Source of the DNA: Streptomyces formicae
GTDB taxonomy: Bacteria > Actinomycetota > Actinomycetes > Streptomycetales > Streptomycetaceae
Assembly: GCF_022647665.1 (NCBI RefSeq)
Contig: NZ_CP071872.1
Coordinates: 930,001-994,000 of the forward strand
Length of the DNA stretch: 64,000 nt
Direction of reading: 5' to 3'
Made by a program: the position numbers and the translations under genes. Below the pieces are notes generated by a model. It did not search any database and had not been told where the DNA came from. It worked only from the letters and a program-made list of their open reading frames with translations. Positions 9,063 to 16,937 of the stretch are shown one piece after another. How positions within the stretch are numbered: the first letter of the stretch is position 1; every line of letters begins with the position of its first letter.

Positions 9063-11044
9063 GCGCCGCCGTGGACAGCCTGTCCAAGACGAACACCAGC
9101 AGCACCACCACCTCCGCGGCCGGGTCCGCGGCGCCCCAGCCGCTGTGGCGCCGTCGCAGGATCCTGGCGGGCGGGGCGGCGGGAGCCGTGGCCCTCGCCG
9201 TGGCCGTCGCGCTGGGCACGGTGCTGCTCGGCGGCGGCGGTTGGCCCGCCGCGCTCACCGTCGACATCGCGGGGCCCCTCGACGACGCCAACGCCTGGGT
9301 GATCGACAACCGCGACACCCACCCGCTCTTCCTCTACTTCCTCCTCCATCTCTCCAACACCGCCACCGAAGCGGTCGACGCCGTCTACCATCTGCTCGAC
9401 GCGCTCGGCTGGCTCGGCGTCGTCGCCGCCGGCGTGCTCGGCGCGTGGCGCGCCGCCGGGCTCGGGCTGCGCGGATCACGGGTCGCGCTGACGGCGTTGG
9501 GTGCGCTCGGGGTCTGCGGGCTGCTCGGGATGTGGGACGCGACGCTGCTCACCATCGCGCTGATGGTCGTCTCGGTCGCCGTCGCGGCGGTGCTCGGCGC
9601 GCTGATCGGGCTCCTCGCCGGAGTCTCCGACCGCGTCGACCGGGCGCTGCGGCCGGTGCTCGACACGATGCAGGTGCTGCCGGCCTTCGCGTATCTGCTG
9701 CCGTTCGTGCTGGTCTTCGGCACCGGCACGCCCGCCGCGCTCTTCTGCACGGTGATCTACGCGGCCCCGCCGATGGCCCGCCTCACGGCGCTCGGCCTGC
9801 GCCGCGCCGACCCCGCCGTCCTGGAAGCGGTCACGTCGCTCGGCGCGAGCGGCCGACAGCGGCTCTGGACGGCCCGGCTGCCGCTCGCCCGCAGGCAGAT
9901 GCTGCTCGGCCTCAACCAGACGATCATGATGGCGCTGTCGATGGTCGTCATCGCCGCGCTCGTCGGCGCCGGCGGCCTCGGCGAGGAGGTGTACTCGGCG
10001 CTGTCGACGACGGACGTCGGCAAGGCGTTCGCCGCCGGCCTGCCGATCGTGCTGATCGCGATCTGGCTGGACCGTACGACGGCGGCCGCGGGCGACCGCA
10101 TCGGCGCGCGCACACCGTACGGGAACCGGCTGCTGCACGGCGGCCCCGCCTGGGCGCTGGTCGCGGCGGCGGTCGCCGCCGCGGCGGCCGTGCGCACCAC
10201 CACCTGGCCGGACGCGTGGACGTACGACATCTCCACCCCCGTCAACAAGGCGCAGGAGTGGATCACCGAGAACCTGACCTTCACGGAGGTCTGGGCACGG
10301 GAGTTCACGCTCTGGATACTCAACCCGCTGCGGGACACGCTGATCTGGCTGCCGTGGTGGTCGGTGCTGCTGCTCGTCGCCGCCACCGCGTGGCTGGTGG
10401 GGCGGTGGACCGCCGCGCTCACGGCGACCGCCGCGATGGCCGCGATCGGGATGCTCGGCGTCTGGGCGAAGTCCCTGGACACGCTCTCCCAGGTGCTCGC
10501 GGCGTTGGTGGTCACGCTCGTGCTGGGCTTCCTCGCCGGGGTGGTGTGCGCGCGTGCCGGACGGCTGGAGCGCTGCATGCGGCCGCTGCTGGACGCGATG
10601 CAGACGATGCCGCAGTTCGTGTATCTGATCCCGGTCGTGGCGCTCTTCGGCGCCACCCGTACGGCGGCGATCGTCGCGGCCGTCGTCTACGCGCTGCCCG
10701 CCGTCGTACGCATCACCACCCAGGGCCTGCGCGAGGTCGACTCCGCCGCCCTCGAAGCGTCCCGTTCGCTCGGCGCGTCCACCCGGCAGCAACTGCTCCA
10801 GGTGCAGCTCCCGCTGGCCCGCCCGGCGCTGCAACTCGCCGTCAACCAGGGCGTCGTGCTCGTCCTGGCCGTGGTCGTCGTCGGCGGCCTCGTCGGCGGC
10901 GGCGCGCTCGGTTACGACGTAGTGAAGGGCCTCTCCCGCGGCGAGATGGGCATCGGCATGACGGCCGGCATCGCGATCGTCTGCCTCGGGCTCGTCCTGG
11001 ACCGGATCACCCAGCGGCCGGCCGCCTCCCCCAAGCACCGCTGA
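9059..11044 (+). CDS. Glycine betaine ABC permease, two fused domains
   Basis: A 661-residue inner-membrane permease carrying two BPD_transp_1 (ProW-type) domains in one chain. The first covers about residues 20-340 with the coupling loop EAVTSLGASGRQRLWTARLP. The second covers about 365-655 with EASRSLGASTRQQLLQVQLP. Each is followed by an LxGGGxLG-type segment (GAGGLGEEV, GGGALGYDV). One polypeptide would therefore supply both membrane halves of the importer. ATG 9059 is chosen for its overlap with the short upstream ORF; GTG 9050 and 9053 are alternatives. Strongly hydrophobic segments occur throughout. Its partners are the ATPase upstream and the binding lipoprotein downstream. Confidence 0.9.
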   Translation: MSAAVDSLSKTNTSSTTTSAAGSAAPQPLWRRRRILAGGAAGAVALAVAVALGTVLLGGGGWPAALTVDIAGPLDDANAWVIDNRDTHPLFLYFLLHLSNTATEAVDAVYHLLDALGWLGVVAAGVLGAWRAAGLGLRGSRVALTALGALGVCGLLGMWDATLLTIALMVVSVAVAAVLGALIGLLAGVSDRVDRALRPVLDTMQVLPAFAYLLPFVLVFGTGTPAALFCTVIYAAPPMARLTALGLRRADPAVLEAVTSLGASGRQRLWTARLPLARRQMLLGLNQTIMMALSMVVIAALVGAGGLGEEVYSALSTTDVGKAFAAGLPIVLIAIWLDRTTAAAGDRIGARTPYGNRLLHGGPAWALVAAAVAAAAAVRTTTWPDAWTYDISTPVNKAQEWITENLTFTEVWAREFTLWILNPLRDTLIWLPWWSVLLLVAATAWLVGRWTAALTATAAMAAIGMLGVWAKSLDTLSQVLAALVVTLVLGFLAGVVCARAGRLERCMRPLLDAMQTMPQFVYLIPVVALFGATRTAAIVAAVVYALPAVVRITTQGLREVDSAALEASRSLGASTRQQLLQVQLPLARPALQLAVNQGVVLVLAVVVVGGLVGGGALGYDVVKGLSRGEMGIGMTAGIAIVCLGLVLDRITQRPAASPKHR

Positions 11045-11074
11045 CCCCCCACCCATCCTCCCGACAGGAGCACC

Positions 11075-12037
11075 ATGCGTACGTTGCGTACCGTCCCGAC
11101 CCTCGCCGCGGGCACCTGCGCCCTCGGCCTGCTCGCGCTGACCGCCTGCGGTGCCGCCGACACCGGCAAGAGCACCGACGTCGGTGGCGAGAAGACCGTG
11201 AAGCTGACCGTCCCCTCCTGGGTCGGCGCCCAGGCCAACGTGGCCGTGGCCAAGGAGATCCTCGAACAGGAGCTCGGCTACACCGTCAAGTCCCAGCAGA
11301 TGGGCGAGGTGCTGGCCTGGGACGCGCTGTCCAAGGGCGACACCGACGCGATCCTGGAGGACTGGGGCCACCCGAAGGAGGAGAAGCAGTACGTCGAGAC
11401 GAAGAAGACCGTCGTCAAGGGCGGCGATCTCGGCGTGACAGGGCACATCGGCTGGTTCGTGCCGAAGTACTTCGCGGACGAGCACCCCGATGTCACCGAC
11501 TGGAAGAACCTCGACAAGTACGCCAAGGAGTTCCGCACCGCGGAGAGCGGCGACAAGGGCGAACTGCTGGAGGGCTCGCCCGACTACGTCACCAACGACG
11601 ACGCGATCATCGCCAATCTGAAGCTGGACCTGAAGACGAACTACGCGGGCTCCGAGGCCGCCCAGATCACGGCGATCAAGAAGTACGCGAAGGAGAAGAA
11701 GCCCTTCCTCACGTACTGGTGGACCCCGCAGTGGCTGAACGCCCAGATCGACATGGTCGAGGTCAAGCTGCCCGAGTACAAGGAGGGCTGCGACGCCGAC
11801 CCGAAGAAGGTCGCGTGCGCCTACCCGAACACGCCGCTGCAGAAGTTCTTCAACGCGGACTTCGCGAAGAACGGGGGCGAAGCGGCGGAGTTCCTGAAGA
11901 ACTTCAAGTGGACCACCGATCAGCAGAACGAGGTCGCGCTGATGATCGCGGACCAGAAGCTGTCGCCGGAGGCGGCGGCGAAGAAGTGGGTGAAGGCGAA
12001 CGAGGCGACCTGGAAGGCGTGGCTCCCCAAGAAGTGA
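11075..12037 (+). CDS. Glycine betaine-binding lipoprotein
   Basis: A 320-residue substrate-binding protein of the OpuAC/ProX type, anchored outside the membrane. A lipoprotein signal with lipobox LTAC places the acylated Cys at about residue 25. The mature part starts with a polar linker and KTVKLTVPSWVGAQAN, then carries aromatic-rich segments such as DWGHPKEEKQY and LTYWWTPQWL that would form the aromatic cage for a quaternary amine. A ribosome site caggag lies 7 bases before ATG 11075. It is the last gene of the betaine operon and is followed by a strong terminator. Confidence 0.92.
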   Translation: MRTLRTVPTLAAGTCALGLLALTACGAADTGKSTDVGGEKTVKLTVPSWVGAQANVAVAKEILEQELGYTVKSQQMGEVLAWDALSKGDTDAILEDWGHPKEEKQYVETKKTVVKGGDLGVTGHIGWFVPKYFADEHPDVTDWKNLDKYAKEFRTAESGDKGELLEGSPDYVTNDDAIIANLKLDLKTNYAGSEAAQITAIKKYAKEKKPFLTYWWTPQWLNAQIDMVEVKLPEYKEGCDADPKKVACAYPNTPLQKFFNADFAKNGGEAAEFLKNFKWTTDQQNEVALMIADQKLSPEAAAKKWVKANEATWKAWLPKK

Positions 12038-12040
12038 CGC

Positions 12041-12085
12041 CGCAGTCGGCGGAGGGGCTCCGCAGGAGCCCCTCCGCCGACTGCG
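12041..12085 (+). terminator. Terminator of the betaine operon
   Basis: A 19-base perfect inverted repeat (12041-12059 and 12067-12085) with a 7-base loop begins four bases after the binding-protein stop. The arm begins cgcagtcggcggagg. Confidence 0.8.
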
Positions 12086-12150
12086 GGACCGGCAGGATCA
12101 GCGGGTCCCGGGGGCGCGGTCGTGGTGCAGGGTGCGGAAGACCCGCACGG

Positions 12151-12645
12151 TCACGAGTGGCTCTTGTACTGGCCCGGCGTGTAGTGGCCCGGGACCATGC
12201 GGGTGGTCACGGCGAACCTGTTCCACGCGTTGATGACCGTGATCGCGGCGATGAGCTGCGCCAGCTCCGCCTCGTCGAACTGCTTCGCGGCCCGCTCGTA
12301 CACCTCGTCCGGGACGAAACCGTCGGTCAGCACGGTCACCGCCTCCGTCAGCTCGATCGCCGCGATCTCCCTGGCGGTGTAGAAGTGCCGTGACTCCTCC
12401 CACGCGCTGAGCTGGATGATCCGGTCGACCGACTCGCCTGCCGCGAGCGCGTCCTTGGTGTGCATGTCGAGGCAGAAGGCGCAGTGGTTGAGCTGCGAGG
12501 CGCGGATCTTCACCAGCTCCAGCAGCGTGGGGTCGACGCCCTGGCGGGCGGCCGCGTCCAGCCTGACCATGGCCTTGTAGACCTCGGGGGCGTGCGTGGA
12601 CCACTGCATGCGCGGGGTGTGCTCGTGATTCGTCTCGTTCGTCAT
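12151..12645 (-). CDS. AhpD-like carboxymuconolactone decarboxylase-family protein
   Basis: A 164-residue all-helical protein of the CMD/AhpD family. The diagnostic redox motif is LNHCAFCLDMHTKDAL (CxxC plus His), so a thiol-dependent peroxidase or related role is likely; the substrate is unknown. The end EVYERAAKQFDEAEL and AITVINAWNRFAV is typical of the family. ATG 12645 is used; an in-frame ATG at 12675 would add MRHPARRVEA, which is not family-like and would intrude on the promoter. The gene diverges from a MocR regulator with a 47-base gap, so it is the probable regulatory target. Confidence 0.88.
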   Translation of the reverse strand: MTNETNHEHTPRMQWSTHAPEVYKAMVRLDAAARQGVDPTLLELVKIRASQLNHCAFCLDMHTKDALAAGESVDRIIQLSAWEESRHFYTAREIAAIELTEAVTVLTDGFVPDEVYERAAKQFDEAELAQLIAAITVINAWNRFAVTTRMVPGHYTPGQYKSHS

Positions 12646-12692
12646 GGCCTCGACCCTACGGGCCGGGTGGCGCATCGGTATGGTCCATTTCC

Positions 12693-14108
12693 ATGACGGA
12701 TGACTGGGCCACTTTCGGTGCCGACCTCCATGTGGAGCTACGCGGTACGGGGCTGCGCACGGGGCTGATGGACGCCCTGCGGGAGGCCGTGCGCACCGGG
12801 CGGCTGACGCCCGGCACCCGGCTGCCCTCGTCCCGTACCCTCGCCGCCGACCTGGGCATCGCCCGCAACACCGTCGCCGACGCCTACGCCGAACTCGTCG
12901 CCGAGGGCTGGCTCACCGCCCGCCAGGGCTCGGGCACCCGCGTCGCCCGCCGTGCGGCGCCCAGCGCCCGCCGGCCCGCCGCGGCCGCCGCGCCACGGCC
13001 GAGCCCCGCGCGGAGCCGGCCCGCGTACAGCCTGGTGGCCGGCTCACCGGACCTCGCGTCCTTCCCGCGCGCGGAATGGCTCAAGGCCGCGCGCCGCGCC
13101 CTGACCGCCGCCCCGCACGAGGCCTTCGGCTACGGCGACACCCGCGGGCGCATCGAGCTGCGCACCGCGCTCGCCGACTACCTGGCGCGGGCGCGCGGGG
13201 TCTACGCGGAGCCCGGCAGGATCGTCGTCTGCTCCGGATTCGTCCACGGGCTGATGCTGCTCGCGGCGGTGCTGCGAAGGCGACGGGTGCGGGAGGTCGC
13301 GGTGGAGTCGTACGGCCTCGATCTGCACTGGCGGCGGCTGACGGAGGCGGGGCTGCGGCTGCCCGCGCTGCCCTTCGACGAGCGCGGCACCCGCACCGAG
13401 GAGCTGGCCGGGCCGGAGCTGAAGGGCGTCGGCGCGGTGCTGCTCACGCCCGCGCACCAGTTCCCGATGGGGGTCGCGCTCCAGCCCGGCCGGCGGGCCG
13501 CCGCCGTCGACTGGGCGCGGCGCACGAACGGGCTGATCCTGGAGGACGACTACGACGGGGAGTTCCGCTACGACCGCCAGCCCGTCGGCGCGCTCCAGGG
13601 CCTCGACCCCGACCGCGTCGTCTACCTCGGCACGGCGAGCAAGGCCCTGGCCCCGGGCCTGCGGGTGGGCTGGATGGTGCTCCCGGAGAGCCTGGCCGAG
13701 GAGGTCGCGGCCGCGAAGGGCGAGTCGGACTGGGCCTCGGGCACGCCGGACCAGCTGACGCTCGCGGAGTTCATCGCCTCGGGCGCGTACGACCGCCATG
13801 TGCGCGCCATGCGCCTGCGCTACCGGCGCCGCCGCGACCAACTCGTCGCAGCCCTCGCCGAACGCGCCCCCGGCATCCGGGTCAGCGGCATCGCGGCCGG
13901 CCTGCACGCGGTCCTCGAACTCCCGCCGGGCACGGAGGCATCCGTCGTCCAGGCCGCGGCCTGGCAGGGGCTGGCCCTGGAGGGCCTCGCCCGCTTCCGG
14001 CACCCCGCCACCCCGGCCACGCGCGACGCCCTCGTCGTCGGCTACGGCACCCCGCCGGACAGCGCCTGGTCGGGCGCGCTGGACGCGCTGTGCCGGGTCC
14101 TGCCGTAG
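12693..14108 (+). CDS. MocR/GntR-type PLP-dependent transcriptional regulator
   Basis: A 471-residue DNA-binding protein. A GntR winged helix occupies about residues 15-85 (LPSSRTLAADLGIARNTVAD, then VAEGWLTARQGSGT). A fold-type I aminotransferase domain follows from about 110 to 470. The PLP Lys is in TASKALAPGLRVGW (about Lys317) and the PLP Asp region is LILEDDYDGEFRY, so cofactor binding looks intact. Such regulators sense PLP or an amino compound. It is divergently placed to the AhpD-like gene. Two bases after its stop context ends, a 27-bp tandem repeat array begins. Confidence 0.9.
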   Translation: MTDDWATFGADLHVELRGTGLRTGLMDALREAVRTGRLTPGTRLPSSRTLAADLGIARNTVADAYAELVAEGWLTARQGSGTRVARRAAPSARRPAAAAAPRPSPARSRPAYSLVAGSPDLASFPRAEWLKAARRALTAAPHEAFGYGDTRGRIELRTALADYLARARGVYAEPGRIVVCSGFVHGLMLLAAVLRRRRVREVAVESYGLDLHWRRLTEAGLRLPALPFDERGTRTEELAGPELKGVGAVLLTPAHQFPMGVALQPGRRAAAVDWARRTNGLILEDDYDGEFRYDRQPVGALQGLDPDRVVYLGTASKALAPGLRVGWMVLPESLAEEVAAAKGESDWASGTPDQLTLAEFIASGAYDRHVRAMRLRYRRRRDQLVAALAERAPGIRVSGIAAGLHAVLELPPGTEASVVQAAAWQGLALEGLARFRHPATPATRDALVVGYGTPPDSAWSGALDALCRVLP

Positions 14109-14123
14109 GAGCCGTCCGGGGCC

Positions 14124-14334
14124 CGCCGTTCGGATCGGGCCCTGACCACGCGCCGTTCGGATCGGGTCCTGACCACGCGCCGTTCGGATCGGGTCCTGAC
14201 CACGCGCCGTTCGGATCGGGCCCTGACCACGCGCCGTTCGGATCGGGTCCTGACCACGCGCCGTTCGGATCGGGCCCTGACCACGCGCCGTTCGGATCGG
14301 GCCCTAACCACGCGCCGGGGGATCGGCCCTGACC
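14124..14334. repeat. 27-bp tandem repeat, seven copies plus a degenerate eighth
   Basis: The unit starts cgccgttcggatcggg and repeats exactly every 27 bases at 14124, 14151, 14178, 14205, 14232, 14259 and 14286. A shortened copy begins at 14313. Copies differ only at a c/t after the ggg and at one g-to-a change in the last full copy (cctaacc instead of cctgacc). Because 27 is a multiple of three, all six frames stay open in register, for example repeated WSGPDPNGA on the minus strand. The array covers the end of the DMT transporter gene and separates it from the convergent MocR gene. Confidence 0.95.
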
Positions 14335-15182
14335 CCCGCACCCTGCTCGGACGGGAGCTCGCCGAAGCGCGCCAGCGCCAGTGCACCTCCCACCGAGATC
14401 GCGAAGCCCGTGATCGCCGGCCAGCCCAGCCCCTCCCGCGTCCGGTCGCCGAGCCACACCACGCCGACCGCCGACGGCAGCAGGGTCTCCGCCAGCACCA
14501 GGCCCGCCGTGGCCGTGGTCACCGAGCCGTGCGCGAAGGCCGATGTCAGCAGGAGGAACGCCGCCGCGCCGCCGAGCAGCAACGCGTACAGCGCCGGGTT
14601 CGTGAAATCCACCGAGTCCAGCAGCCGCACCGCCACCTCGGGCACCCCGAAGCCGATGCCCGCGCCCACACCCAGGACCAGCGCGCGGGCGCGGCCCGGC
14701 AGCCGGCCTGCCGCCGCGCCGATCAGCAGGACGACGACCGCCGTGCCGACCAGCGCCCACTTCAGCGCGGGCGGCGCGGGCGTGCTGCCCTCCGGACCCG
14801 AGGCGAGGCCGAGCATGCCGAGGCCCGCGCAGACCACGCCGACCGCGGTCCACTCGGCGCGGCTCAGCCGCACCGACAGCACCCGCGTCGCGGCGACCGC
14901 GGTCACCGCGAGGCTCGCGGCCAGCGCCGCGCTCACCGCGTAGATCGGGATCAGCCGCAGCGCCACGATCTGGAGCGCGAACCCCGCCCCGTCCAGGGCG
15001 AGTCCCACGGCGTAGCGCCACTGCCGCACCGCCCGCAGGAAGAGCGCGGGATCGACCCCGGGCGCCCCGGCACCGTCCGCCGGGCCCCGACCGACGACGG
15101 CGCGGGCGGCGACCGCCTGGAAGACGGTGGCCAGTCCGTAGCAGACCGACGCAGCCACCGCGCAGACCATCCCAAAGAACAC
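14304..15182 (-). CDS. EamA/DMT-family transporter
   Basis: A 292-residue inner-membrane protein with about nine to ten hydrophobic helices in two similar halves, as in the drug/metabolite transporter superfamily. Examples are AALAASLAVTAVAATRVLSV and, in the second half, TATAGLVLAETLLPSAVGVV. The substrate cannot be predicted. The start is GTG 15182 (MFFGMVCAVAAS after initiation); no strong ribosome site is visible. The C-terminal polar tail ends inside the 27-bp repeat array. The stop TAG (14304-14306) exists only because the last full repeat carries an A where the other copies have G; otherwise the frame would read Gln there and continue. Confidence 0.8.
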   Translation of the reverse strand: MFFGMVCAVAASVCYGLATVFQAVAARAVVGRGPADGAGAPGVDPALFLRAVRQWRYAVGLALDGAGFALQIVALRLIPIYAVSAALAASLAVTAVAATRVLSVRLSRAEWTAVGVVCAGLGMLGLASGPEGSTPAPPALKWALVGTAVVVLLIGAAAGRLPGRARALVLGVGAGIGFGVPEVAVRLLDSVDFTNPALYALLLGGAAAFLLLTSAFAHGSVTTATAGLVLAETLLPSAVGVVWLGDRTREGLGWPAITGFAISVGGALALARFGELPSEQGAGVRADPPARG

Positions 15183-15312
15183 AAAGCGACTCTAGTTCGG
15201 GAAGGTTCGTGGACCGGCCTTACGGCGGGTCGGCGCGGCCATCTAATGTGTGCGGCGATTCGTTCGCTGGCTTGATATGTACACGGAACACGAAAACGGG
15301 GAGGCCGGGAAG

Positions 15313-15594
15313 ATGACGCGGCGCAGGCTGAGGTCGGGCACGGTGGTGCTCGGCGGGATGGGGATGCTGGCGGCGACGCTGACATCCTGTGGCTCGGAGC
15401 CCGATGAGCGGTGCATCGACCCGGTGACCTACGAGGTGCTGCCGGACTACGAGTGCGACGACGACGGCGGTTCCGGCTCGGGCCGCTACTACTACGGCGG
15501 CAGCATCCGCAACGGCAAGGTCTCGGGCGGCAGCTACGACAAGGCGGCCGTCGACTCCGGAGGATTCGGCTCCTCCGGCTCCTCCGGCGGCTGA
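15313..15594 (+). CDS. Small secreted lipoprotein paired with an ATP-grasp ligase
   Basis: A 93-residue protein with an n-region MTRRRLR, a hydrophobic stretch and the lipobox LTSC, giving an acylated Cys at about residue 26. The mature part is acidic then Gly/Ser/Tyr rich, ending GGFGSSGSSGG. ATG 15313 has a good ribosome site (gaggccgggaag); a GTG at 15250 in frame would hide the signal peptide and is rejected. It sits 30 bases before a glutathionylspermidine-synthase-family gene. This recalls the Escherichia coli pairing of YgiB-type lipoproteins with YgiC ligases; that parallel is inference. Its function is unknown. Confidence 0.75.
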   Translation: MTRRRLRSGTVVLGGMGMLAATLTSCGSEPDERCIDPVTYEVLPDYECDDDGGSGSGRYYYGGSIRNGKVSGGSYDKAAVDSGGFGSSGSSGG

Positions 15595-15624
15595 GCCCGG
15601 AACGGTCCAGGAACACACGCGCCG

Positions 15625-16806
15625 ATGAAACGTCACACCATCGACCCGCGCCCCGGCTGGCAGGAGACCGTCGAGGAGCAGGGCCTGATCTATCCGCTCA
15701 CCCGCTACCCGGACGGCTCGCTGCGCCCGTACTGGGACGAGAGCGCGTACTACGAGTTCTCGCTGCCCGAGGTCGAGGCGCTGGAGGAGGTCGTCGAGGA
15801 ACTGCACGCCATGTGCCTGGCCGCGGCCGCGCACATCGTGGAGCAGGACCGCTTCGCCGACCTCGGCATCACCGACCCCCGGCTGGTCGGGCGGGTCGCC
15901 CAGTCCTGGCGCCGCCGCGCCGAACTGCCCTCCATCTACGGGCGGTTCGACCTGCGCTACGACGGCACGGGACCGGCGAAGATGCTGGAGTACAACGCCG
16001 ACACACCCACCTCGCTGGTCGAGGCGGCGAGCCCGCAGTGGTTCTGGATGGAGGAGCGCTTTCCCGGCGCCGACCAGTGGAACTCCCTGCACGAGCGGCT
16101 CGTCGACGCCTGGAAGCGGCAGGCCCCGCTGCTGCCCCCCGGTCCCCTCCACTTCGTCCACTCCGACGGCGACGAGCTGGGCGAGGACCTGATGACGGTC
16201 GCGTATCTGCGCGAGACCGCTCAGCAGGCCGGGCTCTCCACCGAGGCGCTGTCGGTGGAGCGGATCGGCTGGGACCGGCTGTCGGGGCGGTTCGTGGACG
16301 ACCGGCTGCGCTTCATCCGCAGCTGCTTCAAGCTCTATCCGTGGGAGTGGCTGACGACCGACCGCTTCGGCCCGCACGTCCTCGACACCCTGGACAACGG
16401 CGGCGGCACCGGCACCACCTGCTGGATCGAGCCCGCCTGGAAGATGCTGCTCTCCAACAAGGCCCTGCTGGCGGTGTTGTGGGAGCTCTACCCCGGGCAC
16501 CCGAACCTGCTGCCCGCCTACCTCGACGGCCCGCGTGAACTCGCCGAGCGGGGCGGCTACGTGGCCAAGCCGCTCCTCGGCCGCGAGGGCGCGGGCGTCA
16601 CCCTGCACGAGCCGGGCGAGCCGCCCGTCGTACGCGAAGAACCCTTCTGCTACCAGGAGTTGGCCCCGCTGCCCGACTTCGACGGCAACAGGGTCGTGCT
16701 GGGCGCCTGGGTCGTCGAGAACGAGGCGGCGGGGCTCGGCATCCGCGAGTCGTCCGGCCTCGTCACCGACGAGTACGCCCGCTTCCTCCCGCACGTGATC
16801 CTCTAG
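15625..16806 (+). CDS. Glutathionylspermidine synthase family ATP-grasp protein
   Basis: A 393-residue protein matching the C-terminal synthetase domain of glutathionylspermidine synthase (YgiC/YjfC type), an ATP-grasp enzyme forming an amide bond. Recognisable segments are GRFDLRYDGTGPAKMLEYNAD, ending in the conserved LEYNADTPT motif, LHFVHSDGDELGED, and YVAKPLLGREGAG with EEPFCYQELAPLPDF near the end. No amidase domain is present, so the protein is the stand-alone form, whose substrate is unknown; actinobacteria make no glutathione. It is likely co-transcribed with the lipoprotein upstream. Four 10-bp repeats and a bidirectional terminator follow the stop. Confidence 0.87.
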   Translation: MKRHTIDPRPGWQETVEEQGLIYPLTRYPDGSLRPYWDESAYYEFSLPEVEALEEVVEELHAMCLAAAAHIVEQDRFADLGITDPRLVGRVAQSWRRRAELPSIYGRFDLRYDGTGPAKMLEYNADTPTSLVEAASPQWFWMEERFPGADQWNSLHERLVDAWKRQAPLLPPGPLHFVHSDGDELGEDLMTVAYLRETAQQAGLSTEALSVERIGWDRLSGRFVDDRLRFIRSCFKLYPWEWLTTDRFGPHVLDTLDNGGGTGTTCWIEPAWKMLLSNKALLAVLWELYPGHPNLLPAYLDGPRELAERGGYVAKPLLGREGAGVTLHEPGEPPVVREEPFCYQELAPLPDFDGNRVVLGAWVVENEAAGLGIRESSGLVTDEYARFLPHVIL

Positions 16807-16844
16807 AGGCGTCCAGAGGCGTCCAGAGGCGTCCAGAGGCGTCC
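16805..16844 (+). repeat. 10-bp tandem repeat, four copies
   Basis: The unit agaggcgtcc is repeated four times, beginning in the TAG stop of the ligase gene. Probably replication slippage. Confidence 0.9.
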
Positions 16845-16900
16845 GGCGGATCGTGCCGGCCCGGGACACCCGTGCCGGCACGACGGCACCTGGGCCGGCA

Positions 16901-16932
16901 CGACGGCGGCCGGGACATCCCGGCCGCCGTCG
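16901..16932. terminator. Bidirectional terminator
   Basis: The perfect 15-base arms cgacggcggccggga and tcccggccgccgtcg lie around a 2-base loop, between two convergent genes and five bases from the rocD stop. Confidence 0.75.
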
Positions 16933-16937
16933 CCGTC

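Noticed and set aside
14124..14334. Repeat array considered as a CRISPR
   Set aside because: The 27-bp units are contiguous, with no unique spacers and no cas genes nearby.
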